Of a DNA stretch of 64,000 bases, positions 48,601 to 62,646 are shown in pieces (within the stretch, counting starts at the first letter, position 1; each line of letters starts with the position of its first letter). Origin of the DNA: Terfezia claveryi (lineage: Eukaryota; Ascomycota; Pezizomycetes; Pezizales; Pezizaceae); NCBI GenBank assembly GCA_015179025.1, contig WHUX01000021.1, forward strand, positions 1 through 64,000, read 5' to 3'. The notes below the pieces were generated by a model. That model saw only the letters and a list, made by a program, of their open reading frames with translations, had not been told where the DNA came from and did no database searches. Both the position numbers and the translations under genes were made by a program.

Positions 48601-50062
48601 AGTTATGTCTCCACTACTTTTGAATCTCACCCAACGAGCCGCAGTCGTGCCTCAACAGACCCACGCACGAGAGGGCTCAGGCTTACCAGATCTAGGACTC
48701 ACAAAATGCAAATCGAGCTGAAGGGAGTATGCGTCGATTTTGTATTATTCCCCCAAAACGGTGGCGAAACGCAGTCCAGTATAGATTTGAAAGTCAGAGA
48801 TATGGAAATTATTGACAACGTTCCTACGAGTACGTGGAAGAAGTTTGTGACGTACATGCGCGATGCTGGTAACCGGGAAACCGGTAGCCAGATGGCGCAT
48901 ATTGAAGTTTTGAATGTTAAACCTGTGCCAACCTTAGCCGCCAGTGAGTTGGTTATTAAGGTGAGTAATATTACATTGCAATCAATGCTGCTCCGTGCTA
49001 ACTTTATCTTCGCAGGCTACAATACTCCCATTGAGGCTACACGTTGATCAAGATACCTTGGATTTCTTGACTCGCTTTTTTGAGTTCAAGGACGATACGG
49101 TGGTTGGCGCTACGCCTCCACAGGATGAACCATTCATTCAACGCATTGAGGTCAATGCTGTGCGAGTCAAGCTTGACTACAAGCCCAAGAGAGTTGACTA
49201 CGTTGGCCTTCGCTCGGGACATACCACGGAATTTATGAACTTCGTAATCCTCGAGGAGGCAGATATGGTCCTTAAACACGTCATTCTCCACGGCATTTCT
49301 GGGATGGCAAGGCTCAATAAGGCTTTGAATGACACCTGGATGCCAGATATCCAACAGACCCAGCTTGGGGACGTTCTCTCCGGCGTTGCACCAGTGCGAA
49401 GCCTTGTTAACCTTGGCAGTGGAGTCAAAGACCTTGTGGTAGTGCCTATAAGAGAGTACCGGAAGGACGGCCGCATAATCAGAAGTATGTCAAAGGGAAT
49501 GGTCTCGTTCGCTAGCAAAACCACCAAGGAGCTGGTCCGATTGGGGGCAAAGGTTGCAGTAGGAACCCAGACGATGCTGGAAAACACAGAGGAATTCTTA
49601 GGCGGGAAGGGAAGTGCGTCAAGAGCCGGCGAAGGACACTATCATGGCAGCAGATCTGACTCTGGAGATGACTACGATGGGGATGAAGACGAAGACAGAG
49701 TCAAGGTTATCTCCCTGTATGCAGACCAACCGAGAAACGTTACTCAGGGCTTGAGGAATGCGGGAGTCAGCTTTCGAAAGAACTTACAAAGCGCGAGAGA
49801 AGCAATACGCGCTGTTCCGGGAGAAGTTGCTGAGCGTGGATCTGCGCAGGGAATGGTGCAGGCAGTTGCGAGGGCGGCACCAATTGCTGTTTTGAGGCCT
49901 ATGATTGGTGCTAGCGAGGCTGTGAGCAGGGCACTCTTGGGGGCTACTAATAGTATGGATAAGGAGATGGTAAAGAGAGTCGATGATGTGAGTTGTCCAG
50001 CCTAACTGTTGATATTGGTGAAAGTTTTCTGACTACGCCTATAGAAATATAAGAAGCACTGA
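42621..50062 (+). CDS. ATG2: Atg2, autophagy lipid-transfer protein
   Basis: Rod-shaped protein that moves lipid from ER to the growing phagophore with Atg9 and Atg18. Exon 1 is 42621-42803; exon 2 starts 42864 (S|KLHPMLNLPEELQI); an intron at 48961-49015 precedes LPLRLHVDQDTLDFLTRFFE; a last intron at 49988-50044 leaves an 18-bp final exon, RVDD|KYKKH and stop. The N-terminus (MASYLPSFQRFMPQSMQKRL) is the chorein-type end; the Atg2 C-terminal domain follows residue 2100 or so. The long coding run changes frame twice: at a G7 tract (45037-45043), where eight G would read through, and between 45400 and 45445, where one more G in GGGGTGGGG (45416-45424) would read through to SKDAEVEVFVGKV. About 2,450 residues, long for the family because of disordered Ser/Pro-rich inserts. 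Confidence 0.92.
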
Positions 50063-51789
50063 ATTTTGTCATGGTTAGACGTGAAATGAGTTTCCTTTTC
50101 TAGTGCGGGTTTGCATGATATTCTGCCTTTATTATCCCCCATATTTCAAATCTAATTACACACCCGTAATTGTGTGATTGGAGGAGAGCGCATTGCATTG
50201 AGTAGATAAGTAGATGAAGGTGGGGACAAGTGCGCAGCAAGGGTGGAGTCGTGGGGTGTATTTTTGGGGGTGTCTTGTTCTACGCATTTCTTTTTGTAGA
50301 AGCTCATTTTGGTTGCCTCACATTGTTGTGTCGGGGTCATCTTTGTCTATCATTTTCTGTGTTTACGAGATTATTATGATCACCACGATGAGTTCCACTT
50401 TTTTATTTTGACTACAAATTGTTAAGTTTGTACTTTACGATGTTTTACTGTTGAAGCTGGAGGGTGGTAGGGATGCTCTGTAATACATTTCATATGTGGC
50501 CTGTATAGTTCTGGTGATTGTGCATGTATCTGTTGATGGTTTGTGAAAATTCAACTTCTCTACTATTCCTTTGTGAATTGCATAATTTGTTGAACTTTGA
50601 GTTCATAAACGAGAATGAATTAGTAAGTGTATGAGATACATTTATGTTAGGAATTTGAGGTGATTGCGAGATAGAGATAGAGGATCTTGAGGGTAATTTT
50701 GATTGCAGTGGAGTTCCCTAGATACTGGGTACTCATCTCTTCCCATTCCCAACTTACGTCTTCATACAGGTAGATTCATCAAGCCAATCACAGAGGGGTG
50801 GGGGTTTAGCGAATGTGCCATGCTTGGTTTGAAATGTTGAGCGATTTGGCAGGGTTATGGAATTCGTAGTAATACAGAAGGAATTTCAGCGTAGGCGCTA
50901 ATATCTATATTAGATATTTAACAACGTTCTAAGTCCAACCAGACTAGTTCTAAGTATAGTGGAGGGAGGGAAGTCTCAAAAGGTGTGGCTAGTACCTACA
51001 GATGATAGCACAGCAGATCGCCGCTTTAAGTAGTTCTGCTAGTCTCCAAAAACAGTTGGTAGAACGAAAACAACTCTCACTTAATATAAAAGTACACAGA
51101 TGAAGAGCATCCCCAGACTACATGACTCCAAGTTTTTTCGTGCAAGAGTGACGTACAAAGCTCCAGGTTTGCTGTTCAGGGCATTTAAATACGAAGATCT
51201 ACAGCGTCACTCCCCCTACTTCCTCTAGTTGAAGCGAGAGTACCCAGTATACATACCCATAATTACCTACCTAGGTACCTAAGTAATCAATACTAAATAT
51301 TTCTCATAATCAGTGGTTACTGATTTTTAGAAAGCAGCTTCCACCATACTCGATGCCCTTCCCGCCAACTACCCACTCTCGAGAACGAAAATTGCATGGC
51401 TCTGTATTTGCCTTCTAGGTACAGTACATGGGGTCTATAAGATAAAATTTAAAGGGCCCTGAAACCCCTGCCAACTTAACCGTCCATGAGATATCATGAT
51501 CCCTCCTTTGTTAAAGACACTAGCAGTCAATGGGTTGGCGGCATTCGCAAGCAGAATCGGATCAGAGAAACTTCCCTGATTTTACGTTGGGGATATGATT
51601 GGTAACGACACTGGCGGGAGCTGGGGGCTCGGGCAAAGTGCAACCAACGAAATACTCCAACTTGAGGAATGATATTAACCTGGTAACATAGCCAAGTGTC
51701 TTTCTGCCACTGGAATACCACGCGGGCGGAATACTACTTTGCAGTTGATAACAAGATCATCTTATTGTGAGGTATTCCAGAACCTCAAA
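50063..51789. other. Intergenic, ATG2 to aldo-keto reductase
   Basis: 1.7 kb, AT-rich, no gene seen. One inverted copy of the TAGTCTGGTTG repeat (CCAACCAGACTA) lies at about 50935-50946. Confidence 0.55.
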
Positions 51790-53130
51790 CTACCCAAACC
51801 TCTTAGGATCTATAACAGGCTTGTTCCCGGCTGCAGCATCTATCTCATCCATAACTTCCTTAGTCAATAAAGGTACGACCTTCAATGCCTGCATGTTGTC
51901 ATACACCTGCTCGACCCGCGAAGCCCCAGTAATTACACTCGAGATATTGGGATTCTTAATGACCCACGCAATAGCGAGCTGACCCTGAGTGACGCCAAGT
52001 TTATCTGCAATTGGCTATGTGATGGTGGGATTAGACATCTTTCGCAATACAGTTTCGAGGAGTATATGTAGCCGCATAACATACCTTGATAGCTCGAGAA
52101 ATTAAAATATTCCTAATAATTTCAGGATCCTTCTTCTCAAACTTTTTAACAACAGTGGAAATATAGGAATCCTTTGACGCAGAGTGAAGACGTGTGTTCT
52201 CCGGGATGACTTCATTGTCATATTTTCCGGTGAGGAAGCCACCCTTGAGAGCAGAATAGGTGGTCAATCCAGTGCCGTACTTTGGATAGAGAGGGGCATA
52301 TTCCTTCTCCACACGCTCACGCCAGATAATACTGTATTGTGGCTGTTCCATCTAAATTTCCAGGAAGAGTTTCAGGACAATATTACTTTAAAATGGAGGC
52401 ATCCAGGCGCACTCACCAATGGTCCAATCAACCCTAGCTTATCGGCGACCCTCCAGGCGTCAGAAATCTCCTCCGCACTCCACTCGCTAGTTCCCCAGTA
52501 GAAGGCTTTTCCAGTGTCAATAAGGTGATTGAATGCCCTCACAACTTCCTCCATCGGAGTCAACTTATCCGAACGGTGTGCATAAATCAAATCTACGTAT
52601 TCGAGATCCATGCGTTTCAAACTAGCGTTCATGCCCTCCACGATGTGTTTTCGCGAAAGCCCAACACTATTCTCCCCCCGCCCAGGAGCGCTGTTTGGTT
52701 CTGCACCCCAATAGATCTTGGTAGAGATGACCACGTCACATCGGTTCCAGCCGAATCTCTTGATAGCCTGTCCCATAATAATCTCAGATTTTCCGGCTGC
52801 ATAGCCTTCAGCAGAGTCGAAGAAATTGACACCAGCATCATACGCGGCTTTAACACAGGCGAACGCAGTCTCTATTGTTGCAGAAGGGGGGGGGGGAGGA
52901 AATCAGCATTGTGCTCAGATGACAGTCACTAGGACGTTGTTTACAGGATAGTCGAAACGTTTTTGCTTATCATCGATCCAGAATTCTGCGGTGTATTAGA
53001 ATCACATACCGTCGGCCGTCGTTCCACCGTACGTCAACCAACTGCCTAAAGCGATAACAGAGACCTTCAGACCAGATCTGCCCAGCAGACGGTACTCCAT
53101 TTTTGGTGTTTCAGGGGCCATGACGTCCAT
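51790..53130 (-). CDS. Aldo-keto reductase, Kv-channel beta-subunit type
   Basis: NADPH-dependent oxidoreductase of the AKR6/YakC-like branch. Exons are 53010-53130, 52417-52871, 52085-52351 and 51790-52014. The start at 53130 reads [20 protein letters not shown]; the second Met is possible. The catalytic tetrad is visible: D and Y in [13 protein letters not shown] in ISTKIYWG, H in DLIYAHRSD. Cofactor-binding and family blocks include [69 protein letters not shown] and [18 protein letters not shown], ending PVIDPKRFG. Intron 1 (138 bp) carries a G10 run. Substrate unknown. Confidence 0.9.
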
Positions 53131-53987
53131 TAATTTCTATTAGGCAAAAGATTAGAGTTAGAAGTAACCAGGAACGAGATCTAGAAAGTCTAGAATTAAG
53201 AAGTTATTATACTTAATATTGCATATGAGTGTGGTTTAAAGACGGGAATCTATATAGACAAAGTGGGGCCACCATCGCGACGTATGATATACCTCATATT
53301 AGAAACAAATTTAAAGCAAACTCTTCCAATCTCCGCTAGACCCGAGCTCGTCTCTATGGATGATGCTAATCTATTTACGCCCCAAGTTCGAACGTTCATC
53401 ATCCTTCACCACTTGGTACGTTTCAATTATTTATCCATAGCGTTTTAAATTTCAAAGCTCAATTGGTCAACAACAACGGAAGACATTGGGAAAAAAATAT
53501 CGTAGTTGGATACCTACTGTGAATACGTCCCTATAAACCTGAACTTCGAGTACATACTTACATGCCTTGTACAGTATACTTCTGCTCCCTGCGTAAAATT
53601 ACCACGTTAATGCCCCACAGGCCAGTCCTATATCTCCTACATGTAATTTCCATCGAAAGAGATCACGTGGTAGTTTAGTGGGTGTCGGCTTCGGAGGCTA
53701 TCTGGGAACGGCGTTTTAAAAGTCTTTCCCTCATCACTAAGTTGATGCAACATCATGAAGTAGAAAATCGAATTACCATATGGCTATCGTCGGGCTGCAC
53801 GAGATGGCTATATATATACTCCGTATAATGATAACAAAAGTTACCCCGAAACCTAAAATTTCGCTGAAGGAAAACCGGAACCCATAGAAATACAAACGGA
53901 GAATATGGAATAGGAAAAAAGCAAAAAGGAGAGTGCTGATGAAACAACTCCTATATCACATGACTACCTGACTGGGGACTGGGATCT
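53131..53987. other. Intergenic, HPPD to aldo-keto reductase
   Basis: About 860 bp with no gene seen; a GATCACGTGGTA motif lies near 53660. Confidence 0.5.
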
Positions 53988-55427
<1,440 letters not shown>

Positions 55428-57248
55428 TGTTGCGGTGAAATGAGCTATTGGAAGGTTTGATACTTTTGTGGAGATGAACTGTGAATAATTGTGATATAGA
55501 CACGCTTTCACTCGATTTGTGGGGATATGCTGATGTGGGATAGTCACGTTTTCACCTTATTTGTGGAGAAAGCTTATGGGGAATTGACGAGCTATCTATA
55601 ATATATTCAGGAACATTGAGGGCAGCCCTGGACACGGTCACTATCAAAATTTTGATTTGAAAACGGTGCGGCTTCCGTAAATAGCAGAAACGCTTGCCCC
55701 CGGATAACTGCGGCCACTGGCCAATCCTTCGATACTGAGCCTCTCAGCGAACGTCATGGCCGTGCGATTGCTGGTGGCGTCTGTGGAATGCCGAAAGAAA
55801 CCGAGCCGGTGTTTACCGCTATCAAATCACGTGAATGCTCAGATATGCATTGTAATCCTTATGGGCCTCTGGGACCGTGCATATAATAATGTAAAAAGGA
55901 AAATTTCCCGTGCATCCAGTAGTTTCACTCGGATACTCGGATGTAGACGGATGCAAAAGTTGTATCTGCACAAAGTGATCTTGCATGCAGGTGCAACTGC
56001 GCCCGTTCCTAAGTATGTATGTATGTACTCGGTACCGCAATGAATTGTTTGCACGCTACATGCAAGCTGCACACTGAACCCCAACCAGACTAACTGAACC
56101 CCATACCTTCAATAATTCAGCCGCGTTGCAACAATTCACCGCTGTATCGAGTACATAGGGAGCAAAACATTTGTAAACACCACGTGATATTTCGCCAATG
56201 GCGTTTATGTAATCTTGCAGAGAGGTCTAACTGTCTAATAATACCTAGGCTAGATTCGATCACGCACCCATACCTACCCCGTACCTAGTCTGGCTTGCAC
56301 TAGCCCCTCGTAGAGGCCCCGTACCAGCCCGTAGTTTTACGGTTAGTGATCCATATCCCATTCCCGTATTATCATAAAACATAGGAACCTAATTTTATAA
56401 TACTGGAATGGGATATCACTAACCGTTTGTTTCTGGCCATGGTACAAAACCCGCCTTGTGCTATCCAACGTAGAACAGTCCGCTGGCAGGCGTGATCTAA
56501 GAAATGGGAATGTGCAGCTTCAAGCTGTTTCTCGGATCTGAAAGCCCCCATCGAATCTGGTGTTTCCAGAATTATTGAAAATTAAAATAATACACGACGA
56601 AAAAGAACCGCCGCCAGAAGCTAGTACGCAGTTATACATACAGTACTTATATTAGGTACAATGGAGGTAGCAATTGCGTCCTGGTCAGGGACCTATGCAT
56701 TACCTAACTGGGGTTTTACAGTATCACCTGACCATATCATGTGATTTGCATCGGGACAGCTAGAGTTAAAAATGCTTGCCAACTATCTGTATGATTTCTA
56801 GATGGCTAGATGCTATGCAAGATGATTAAAGAGCAGCCGAAGTGACCTCATGCCTGGATATCATGTTTAGTAACTACAGTACATATGTCTGATGGTTGTA
56901 TGATACTCAGATTCCACCAATTGATCTGCTGTCAGCTGTTGCTGCGTACGTAAGGGAGGCCCTTGGCAGCTTCGCCCGTCTAAAATTAACGTGCTCTGTT
57001 CGGGGGCAGGAAGCCAGATGCCTTCCGTGTGAATACTTACGAGTATTGACAGACAGTATCTGAAGGAGACGGAAGAACGCGATTCCGAAAAGTATACTCC
57101 ATTGATTCCTCTTGGAAAGTTTCCGGCTCCAACACGCACGACGCATTGCGCTGGAGCTCCGAATCAGCATAAACGGAACGAACGCCCGGCGGTCTCAACT
57201 GATCCATCCAACTTCAACCAGTACTCTTGGAGCTAATAGCGCGCAGTC
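55428..57248. other. Intergenic, HPPD to CDC50
   Basis: 1.8 kb with no gene seen. It contains an inverted TAGTCTGGTTG copy near 56082-56092, a variant copy (TAGTCTGGCTTGCAC) at 56286 and a hairpin element at 56339-56426. Confidence 0.55.
56339..56426. mobile_element. 88-bp hairpin MITE-like element
   Basis: The left arm 56339-56372 and right arm 56397-56426 are inverted copies beginning ACGGTTAGTGAT and sharing ATATCCCATTCC and GTATTAT. The left arm has a 4-base insertion. The loop is about 24 AT-rich bases. Confidence 0.75.
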
Positions 57249-58777
57249 ATGCTAGACTCTGCAGACGGGCGGGATCATGACGACGGTTCAAAGAAAAAGG
57301 AGAAGAGCAGGAGGCCAGGCAGTACGTCCAGCATTTTTGCAGCTTCTCCAGATGTACAACTTCTGCGGGAAATTGAACTGACGATTGGTGCATCTTTGCG
57401 TAGATACTGCGTTTCGACAACAGCGATTGAAGGCCTGGCAGTGGGTTATATTTTGTCCCGATACATGAAGTCTCAGCTAACACCTCGATAGACCAATCCT
57501 CACACCAAAGACTGTCCTCCCGCTGTTTTTCATTCTCGGTGTTATATTCGCCCCTCTCGGCGGACTACTACTGTGGGCTAGCTCAAAGGTTCTTCAAAAA
57601 TGCTGCTCCAGGTGCCATATGCATCGGGCTAATTGGCGCAGGTTGAAGAGATTGTCATCAACTACACAGAGTGTGTCGAGACCGCACCAACTGGAAAGAC
57701 CTGGGATATTCAGAACTTCAAAGAAATCCCCTCTAGCGACGTCCAAACATCATTCCGTAGTGGCAGCCCAAGCAAACCCCGCTGGCAGACCGTCAACCAG
57801 ACCATCGAGGGCCGGACTGACCCAGACAGAATCTGCACTCTCGAATTTGAAATTCCCAATAATCTCCCTCCACCAATTTTCTTCTACTACAGACTCACCA
57901 ATTTCTACCAGAACCACAGAAGATATGTCAAGTCTGTTGACGAAAGGCAACTTAAGGGTGAAGCAGTTTCTCTTGGCGCCTTGAAAGGCAGTGATGCCTG
58001 TTCTCCCCTGATTTACGATAAAGAGACCGGGAAACCATACTATCCGTGTGGGCTTATCGCAAACTCACTTTTTAACGACACCTTCAGCCACCCACTTTGG
58101 ATTACTACGAATAATGGATTAAATAATGAGACGTATATTATGACAGACAAGGGGATTGCTTGGGAATCAGATAGGGACAGGTATAAGAAATCGTCATATC
58201 AGAACTCTGAGGTTATGCCACCGCAAAATTGGTGGAAGCAGTATCCCGATGGGTATACTGATAAGAATCCGATTCCGGATTTGAGCCAGAGGGAGGACTT
58301 CCAGGTTTGGATGAGGACAGCGGGATTACCGACGTTTAGCAAGTTGGCGAGGAAGAACACTACGAGCCCGATGTTGAAGGGGACATACTTAGTCAATATC
58401 ACAGACAGTACGTTTTATCTTGCCTTTGGGGTGTTGGCATATTGGGGACTAATTTGTTGTATCTTAAAGACTTCAACGTCAGGCTTTATGGTGGTACCAA
58501 GTCCATTGTCATCTCCACTACGACAGTCATGGGTGGAAAGAACCCGTTCTTGGGTATTGCATACGTGGTAGTCGGTGGACTTTGTGTGGTACTGGGAACT
58601 ATCTTCGCAATTAGGCATTTGTTCAAGCCCAGGTTTGTCACCTGAAGCCCCATAGGTATGAACGAGTCGTGCTAAATTTGTATTTGCAGGAAACTTGGTG
58701 ACCATACTTACCTTTCGTGGAATAACGATCAACCAAGCACGGCCACGGCGTCCGGGAGAGAGGTTAGAGGGGAGTAG
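57249..58777 (+). CDS. Cdc50/Lem3 family P4-ATPase (flippase) subunit
   Basis: Beta subunit that chaperones phospholipid flippases such as Drs2 or Dnf1. Six exons: 57249-57321, 57404-57440, 57492-57588, 57642-58407, 58470-58632 and 58690-58777. The 37-bp second exon supplies [13 protein letters not shown], then [10 protein letters not shown]. Two membrane segments are seen: [20 protein letters not shown] (about 45-65) and [20 protein letters not shown] near the C-terminus. The lumenal domain has [53 protein letters not shown] and [20 protein letters not shown]. All splice phases agree with the family alignment. Which paralogue (Cdc50 or Lem3) cannot be told from here. Confidence 0.94.
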
Positions 58778-59199
58778 GATCCTTCTGACAGCTTATTAAG
58801 TACCGTATCGTGAACCGAGGTCTTTGATAAGCAAATAGGATAATCATATCATGGTGTTTATGGGATGGGATACAGGATGCCTTTTTCTTGATATCGTATG
58901 GTTATTTCTTTTGTTCTTTTTGCTTGAGTCTGGTTACCTAAATATTCGCCTTTGTGTATCAATTCCAGAACATGGAACATTATATCCGGTCCGGTTGTCT
59001 ATTATTTTTCACTTTTCTCTACCTGTACTTTTTTTGGTGAAGGATATAAGCTATTACGACTATCTCTCAAAATATTCCCGAAAGTAAACTTGCAATGTTA
59101 TTCAGACTTGAAATATACCCCCCTCCCTCTAATGCCTGCTTGACGCCTGCCCAGTACTCATCCAATAATGACAACACTGTAGGAGCTCGATGCCATATA
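58778..59199. other. Convergent 3' flanks of CDC50 and SWIM gene
   Basis: About 420 AT-rich bases, no gene seen. Confidence 0.5.
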
Positions 59200-59943
59200 T
59201 CAATCCCACCAACATGCCTTCTCCGCCATTTCCTCTTTCAGCACATCCCGTTTCTCTTTCACAAAGGCTCCAAATAACGCCGGACATTGCTCTACCAAAA
59301 CTGCCGCTAGTAAGTGTTTACACACGGGAATTGCGCTAGGATGGGACGGGGAAAGATATTGGCTTCCCCAGATCCAGGTCGTCTTGTCATCAACTTGTTC
59401 TTCAAAGCTGTCATGGATGGTAGCTGGCTCCGCGGCACTGGCAAAAGCATATAGAGTGAAATTTGCACATGTACAGTGCCATATTGATGGGCGGACTTCG
59501 TAGGTGTAAGTGTTTGGGGTAGGGGAGGATCGGAAGGGATTTGTAGATTCGGAAGAAATTGGGGGGGCAGGTTTGGATGAGATGTAGTAGACCCAGGTGA
59601 GGGGTTTTTCAGTAGTTTGGGAGGTAGGGTCAAGGCCTTTGGGTATCCAACGCTCGATGAGGCCGCAGTCGAGGAGGTCCAGGGCAGGGAGAAGGCAGTG
59701 TGGGAGGAGGGAGTGGAGGGTTAGGAAGAGGGGTTTGGTCGCTGGAGGGAGGAGGGGGCGGTCGGTCACATGGTTGTGGTTATTGTTGTTGTTGTTGTTG
59801 TTGTAGGACTCTGTTGAGGTGGCCGGGGGATTCGTGGTGGTTGTGGTAGTGGTAGGATCTTTGGGAGAGGGTGGGAAGGTGGAGAGGTGGTTGAATATGC
59901 GGGTGAGGAGGACACGGGTTGAGGGGAGAGCCTCGTTGCTCAT
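59200..59943 (-). CDS. SWIM zinc-finger protein, Sws1/Shu2-like
   Basis: A 247-residue single-exon frame. The SWIM signature CxC...CxH is complete: C157 and C159 in WHCTCANFTLYAFA, then C208 and H210 in PVCKHLLAAVL. Fungal SWIM proteins of this size (S. pombe Sws1, yeast Shu2) promote Rad51 filament assembly in homologous recombination. Upstream of the finger, LDLLDCGLIERWIPKG and TWVYYISS agree with that family. Residues 29-60 are low complexity: a Thr run and an Asn8 run encoded by GTT repeats near 59770-59800. Assignment to Sws1/Shu2 is by architecture and length. Confidence 0.8.
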   Translation of the reverse strand: MSNEALPSTRVLLTRIFNHLSTFPPSPKDPTTTTTTTNPPATSTESYNNNNNNNNHNHVTDRPLLPPATKPLFLTLHSLLPHCLLPALDLLDCGLIERWIPKGLDPTSQTTEKPLTWVYYISSKPAPPISSESTNPFRSSPTPNTYTYEVRPSIWHCTCANFTLYAFASAAEPATIHDSFEEQVDDKTTWIWGSQYLSPSHPSAIPVCKHLLAAVLVEQCPALFGAFVKEKRDVLKEEMAEKACWWD

Positions 59944-60022
59944 GATCTTCGCATTATTGTGGTTGTTTCGCGAGAAACGTTGGTGTGGGGGGGTTTATAG
60001 GAGGGAATGTTACTTGTACCGC

Positions 60023-60060
60023 TAGTCTGGTTGGCACAAGCCGCTCGTAGAGCTTGTACC
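60023..60060 (+). repeat. Long copy of the TAGTCTGGTTGGCAC repeat
   Basis: Reads TAGTCTGGTTGGCACAAGCC then GCTCGTAGAG. It extends the shared motif to about 30 bp and matches the variants at 56286 and 16846. Confidence 0.75.
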
Positions 60061-60176
60061 GCAGGTGATTAACAATCCGTATTCGAGGCTGGATCGAACA
60101 GACTTGCCGGATTTGGCAGTCGAGCCTAGTCTTGGCTCGAGGGGTAACGGTCACCACCTGGTCACCTAGTCTGGTT

Positions 60177-60213
60177 GAGTCACCTCATGATGCGCCCGTG
60201 CCAACCAGACTAG
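60177..60213. repeat. Inverted pair of TAGTCTGGTTG repeats
   Basis: TAGTCTGGTTG at the left and CCAACCAGACTAG at the right enclose about 13 bp; the outermost 10-11 bases are exact inverted copies, so it is another abutted terminal-repeat pair. Confidence 0.75.
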
Positions 60214-60344
60214 ATACGCCCCACCATCTCGAGACCGAGATCTGTTCATAGTTACTAGTAGTTATAGTAAATAAAAAGCCTTATTATTGTCACAGATCTT
60301 ATAAACCTCATTTACCCATCATTCCAGTGCCAATTCGACAGAAT

Positions 60345-61857
60345 TGCCCTGAACGCAATAAAACTACAAGTGTAATATTGGGCCCTACAGTCCATTCGAA
60401 AGGCAGCAGCAGCACATGGTATATCACAATCAACTTTGGGAGATAGAGTATGAGGGCTTTTAGGTAGTAAAGAAGAAGCCATAATACAACAGCAGAAGTT
60501 AACAGAGGCAGAGAAGGATATCCTATCTCAGTACTTGATATACATGTCAGAAAACAAATTTGGCAATATCTATCCAATCTGCTGCACGCTTAGCGGAAGC
60601 TATATATCGACGAAAACCCAGAAACTCAAGTGCACCATTCGGAGACCATTGGATTACCCAATTTCAGCACCGACATAAGGAATTGTAGAGTAAATTATCC
60701 GTTAGAATTGACCGAGTTCGGACAATTGCTACAGATATTATTTTCCTAGACGACTATTTCGCAAAACTGGAGGATATCTATACCAAGTATAATATTCCTG
60801 ATAATGCGAAATATAATCTAGATGAAAAGGGTATTATGATGGGGGTTGTAGGAAGGAGTAAGGTATTGGTAAAGAAGGGAAAACGGCTACATGTAGTCTG
60901 TCAAGATACCAATCGTGAGATGGTAACAATGGTAGAATGTATATGTAGTGATGGAACTGTAGCACCACCTTTGATGATATTCAAAGGTGCAAGTCATTAT
61001 TATGGAAAGAAATAGAGGGGTCAAACTATACTTTTGGATACTCACTGAATGGCTATATTGATCATGAGCTACTCTTCTTATGGCTTTGTGATATCTTTGA
61101 TCCAGCAACAAGATCAAAGATTGCCAACCAACCTGATATATGGCGTATGATGGTCATGAATCTCATATAAAACTTGATGTTTTGGAGTTTTGTTCTGAAC
61201 TTAAAATTCCTGTGTTTTGCTTGCCATCTCATTGAACTCATATTTTACAACCTCTTGACGTCTGCATCTTCTCTACATATCAACATAATTATAATGTTGA
61301 GATCGACAAGGCTTCTCAGTTAGGACGGTCCAGTATTGGAAAACACAACTTCTTTCATTTTATTTTTTCCTGCTCGAGAGCGTACCTTTTCAAATCCTGA
61401 ACTTATTCAGAAGGCCTTCCGCATCACTGGCATTCACCCTTATAACCCTGTCAAGGTCTATGGTAGGCTACCTCCACCGGACATTAAAATCACACCTACT
61501 GCCTCCAATTTTGATGAAGAGTATCACCAAGCATGCTCTCTTCTTACTGGTATACCAGAATGTCAAGCCATTCGATCAACACTTGAAAAGTTGTACAAGC
61601 GAGTACAAACAGCAGAAGCACATATCAGAGTCCTAGAGTCAAAAACCGAAGAGTTAGAGGATGAACTCCACAAGCAAAGAGGAGGTAAACATGATAGAAG
61701 GGTTCTGACCAAAGCTCGGTTGGCTACAGCTGAATATCTGACAGCCCGTCGGCAAGCAAGAGATGAAGAGAAGGGAAATAAGCCAGCGGCTACCAGCTCA
61801 AAAGGCAAAAAAGGGGATCGTGCAAACAGACCGCCGCCAGCCTTTAAAACCCTTTGA
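60345..61857 (+). pseudogene. Pogo/Fot1-type transposase relic
   Basis: Tc1/mariner-superfamily transposase of the CENP-B-HTH pogo/Fot group, now broken. In order: an HTH block (SIRKAAAAHGISQSTLGDRV), RKPRNSSAPFGDHWITQFQH, YNIPDNAKYNLDEKGIMMG (first catalytic Asp), DGTVAPPLMIFKGASHYYG, a shifted DGHESHIKLDVLEFC (second Asp), LPSH-stop-THILQPLDVC (third Asp) and the open C-terminal part 61336-61857 (FRITGIHPYNPVKVYGRLPP, then a coiled coil and Lys-rich tail). At least six stops or frame changes interrupt it. Terminal repeats were not located with confidence. The surviving 173-residue C-terminal frame is not evidence of a functional gene. Confidence 0.85.
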
Positions 61858-62646
61858 AAACTACCTTCATAATTTCCAACTTGACTCTAGCTCTTCCGAT
61901 GCTCCTTCTTTTCTTTATCATGTAATTAGTATTATTATTTACTGAGTTGGCCTGTTCAACTGCGAAAGAGACTTGACCGTGTACAGCCAAGCGCAGCGAG
62001 TTAACCTTGTCAGGTTAGCTGTCCGGTTGCACTGCCAGACGCTGTAATTGCCGCATCATCTCAGATTAGAGTGAGGTTAGATTATTTGTTGCCCTTTGCA
62101 TATTGCATAACTAACACCTGTATGCTTTTCACTACTAAGTTGATCCAGAATCTCCGGCATACGGGGGGGATCGCAGGGGGATCCGCTAATCCGCTCACCC
62201 CTGAAGTAAGGCTAGATTTACGGCTCATATATCTGCTTGTGAAAAGGATCGTTGCTAAATCCAATTTTGTTGCCGCAACCGTCTCAAACGGTCCCGAGAC
62301 TATGTACCTACCTACCTGGGCTACTTCGCTGAGGAGCACGTGCCCGCCAGAACTACATAGACTACCAACTTCAGGGTGATACAGCATAGGCAGTTGAACT
62401 AGAACTAGTGAAAAAACAATACTTCATTGCGGAAAATATATAATCCAAGTTAATATTTGTAGTTATACATCAATATCAAGTAGATTATCTCTGCCATCAA
62501 CCTGGAAAATCTTCATTCCATTATTTCTTTTGTACCTGATTCGAAATGATTAAATTGATTTCAAAGGGTTTATTGAACCAGACCATCCTCATAGAACTTA
62601 ATCTTTTCTTCAATCCCTCTTCTACCAATCCCCTGAGCCCTACCAG
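61858..62646. other. Intergenic, transposase relic to epimerase relic
   Basis: About 790 bp with no gene seen. Confidence 0.5.

Larger units (their letters stand above)
59944..60340. other. Repeat-rich spacer
   Basis: No gene. It carries a full copy of the dispersed repeat at 60023-60060 and an inverted pair at 60177-60213. Confidence 0.6.

Noticed and set aside
61336..61857. 173-residue open frame as an independent gene
   Set aside because: It is the C-terminal part of the broken pogo-type transposase.
62071..62387. Two overlapping ~100-residue frames on opposite strands
   Set aside because: Mutually antisense, no family text and no splice context.
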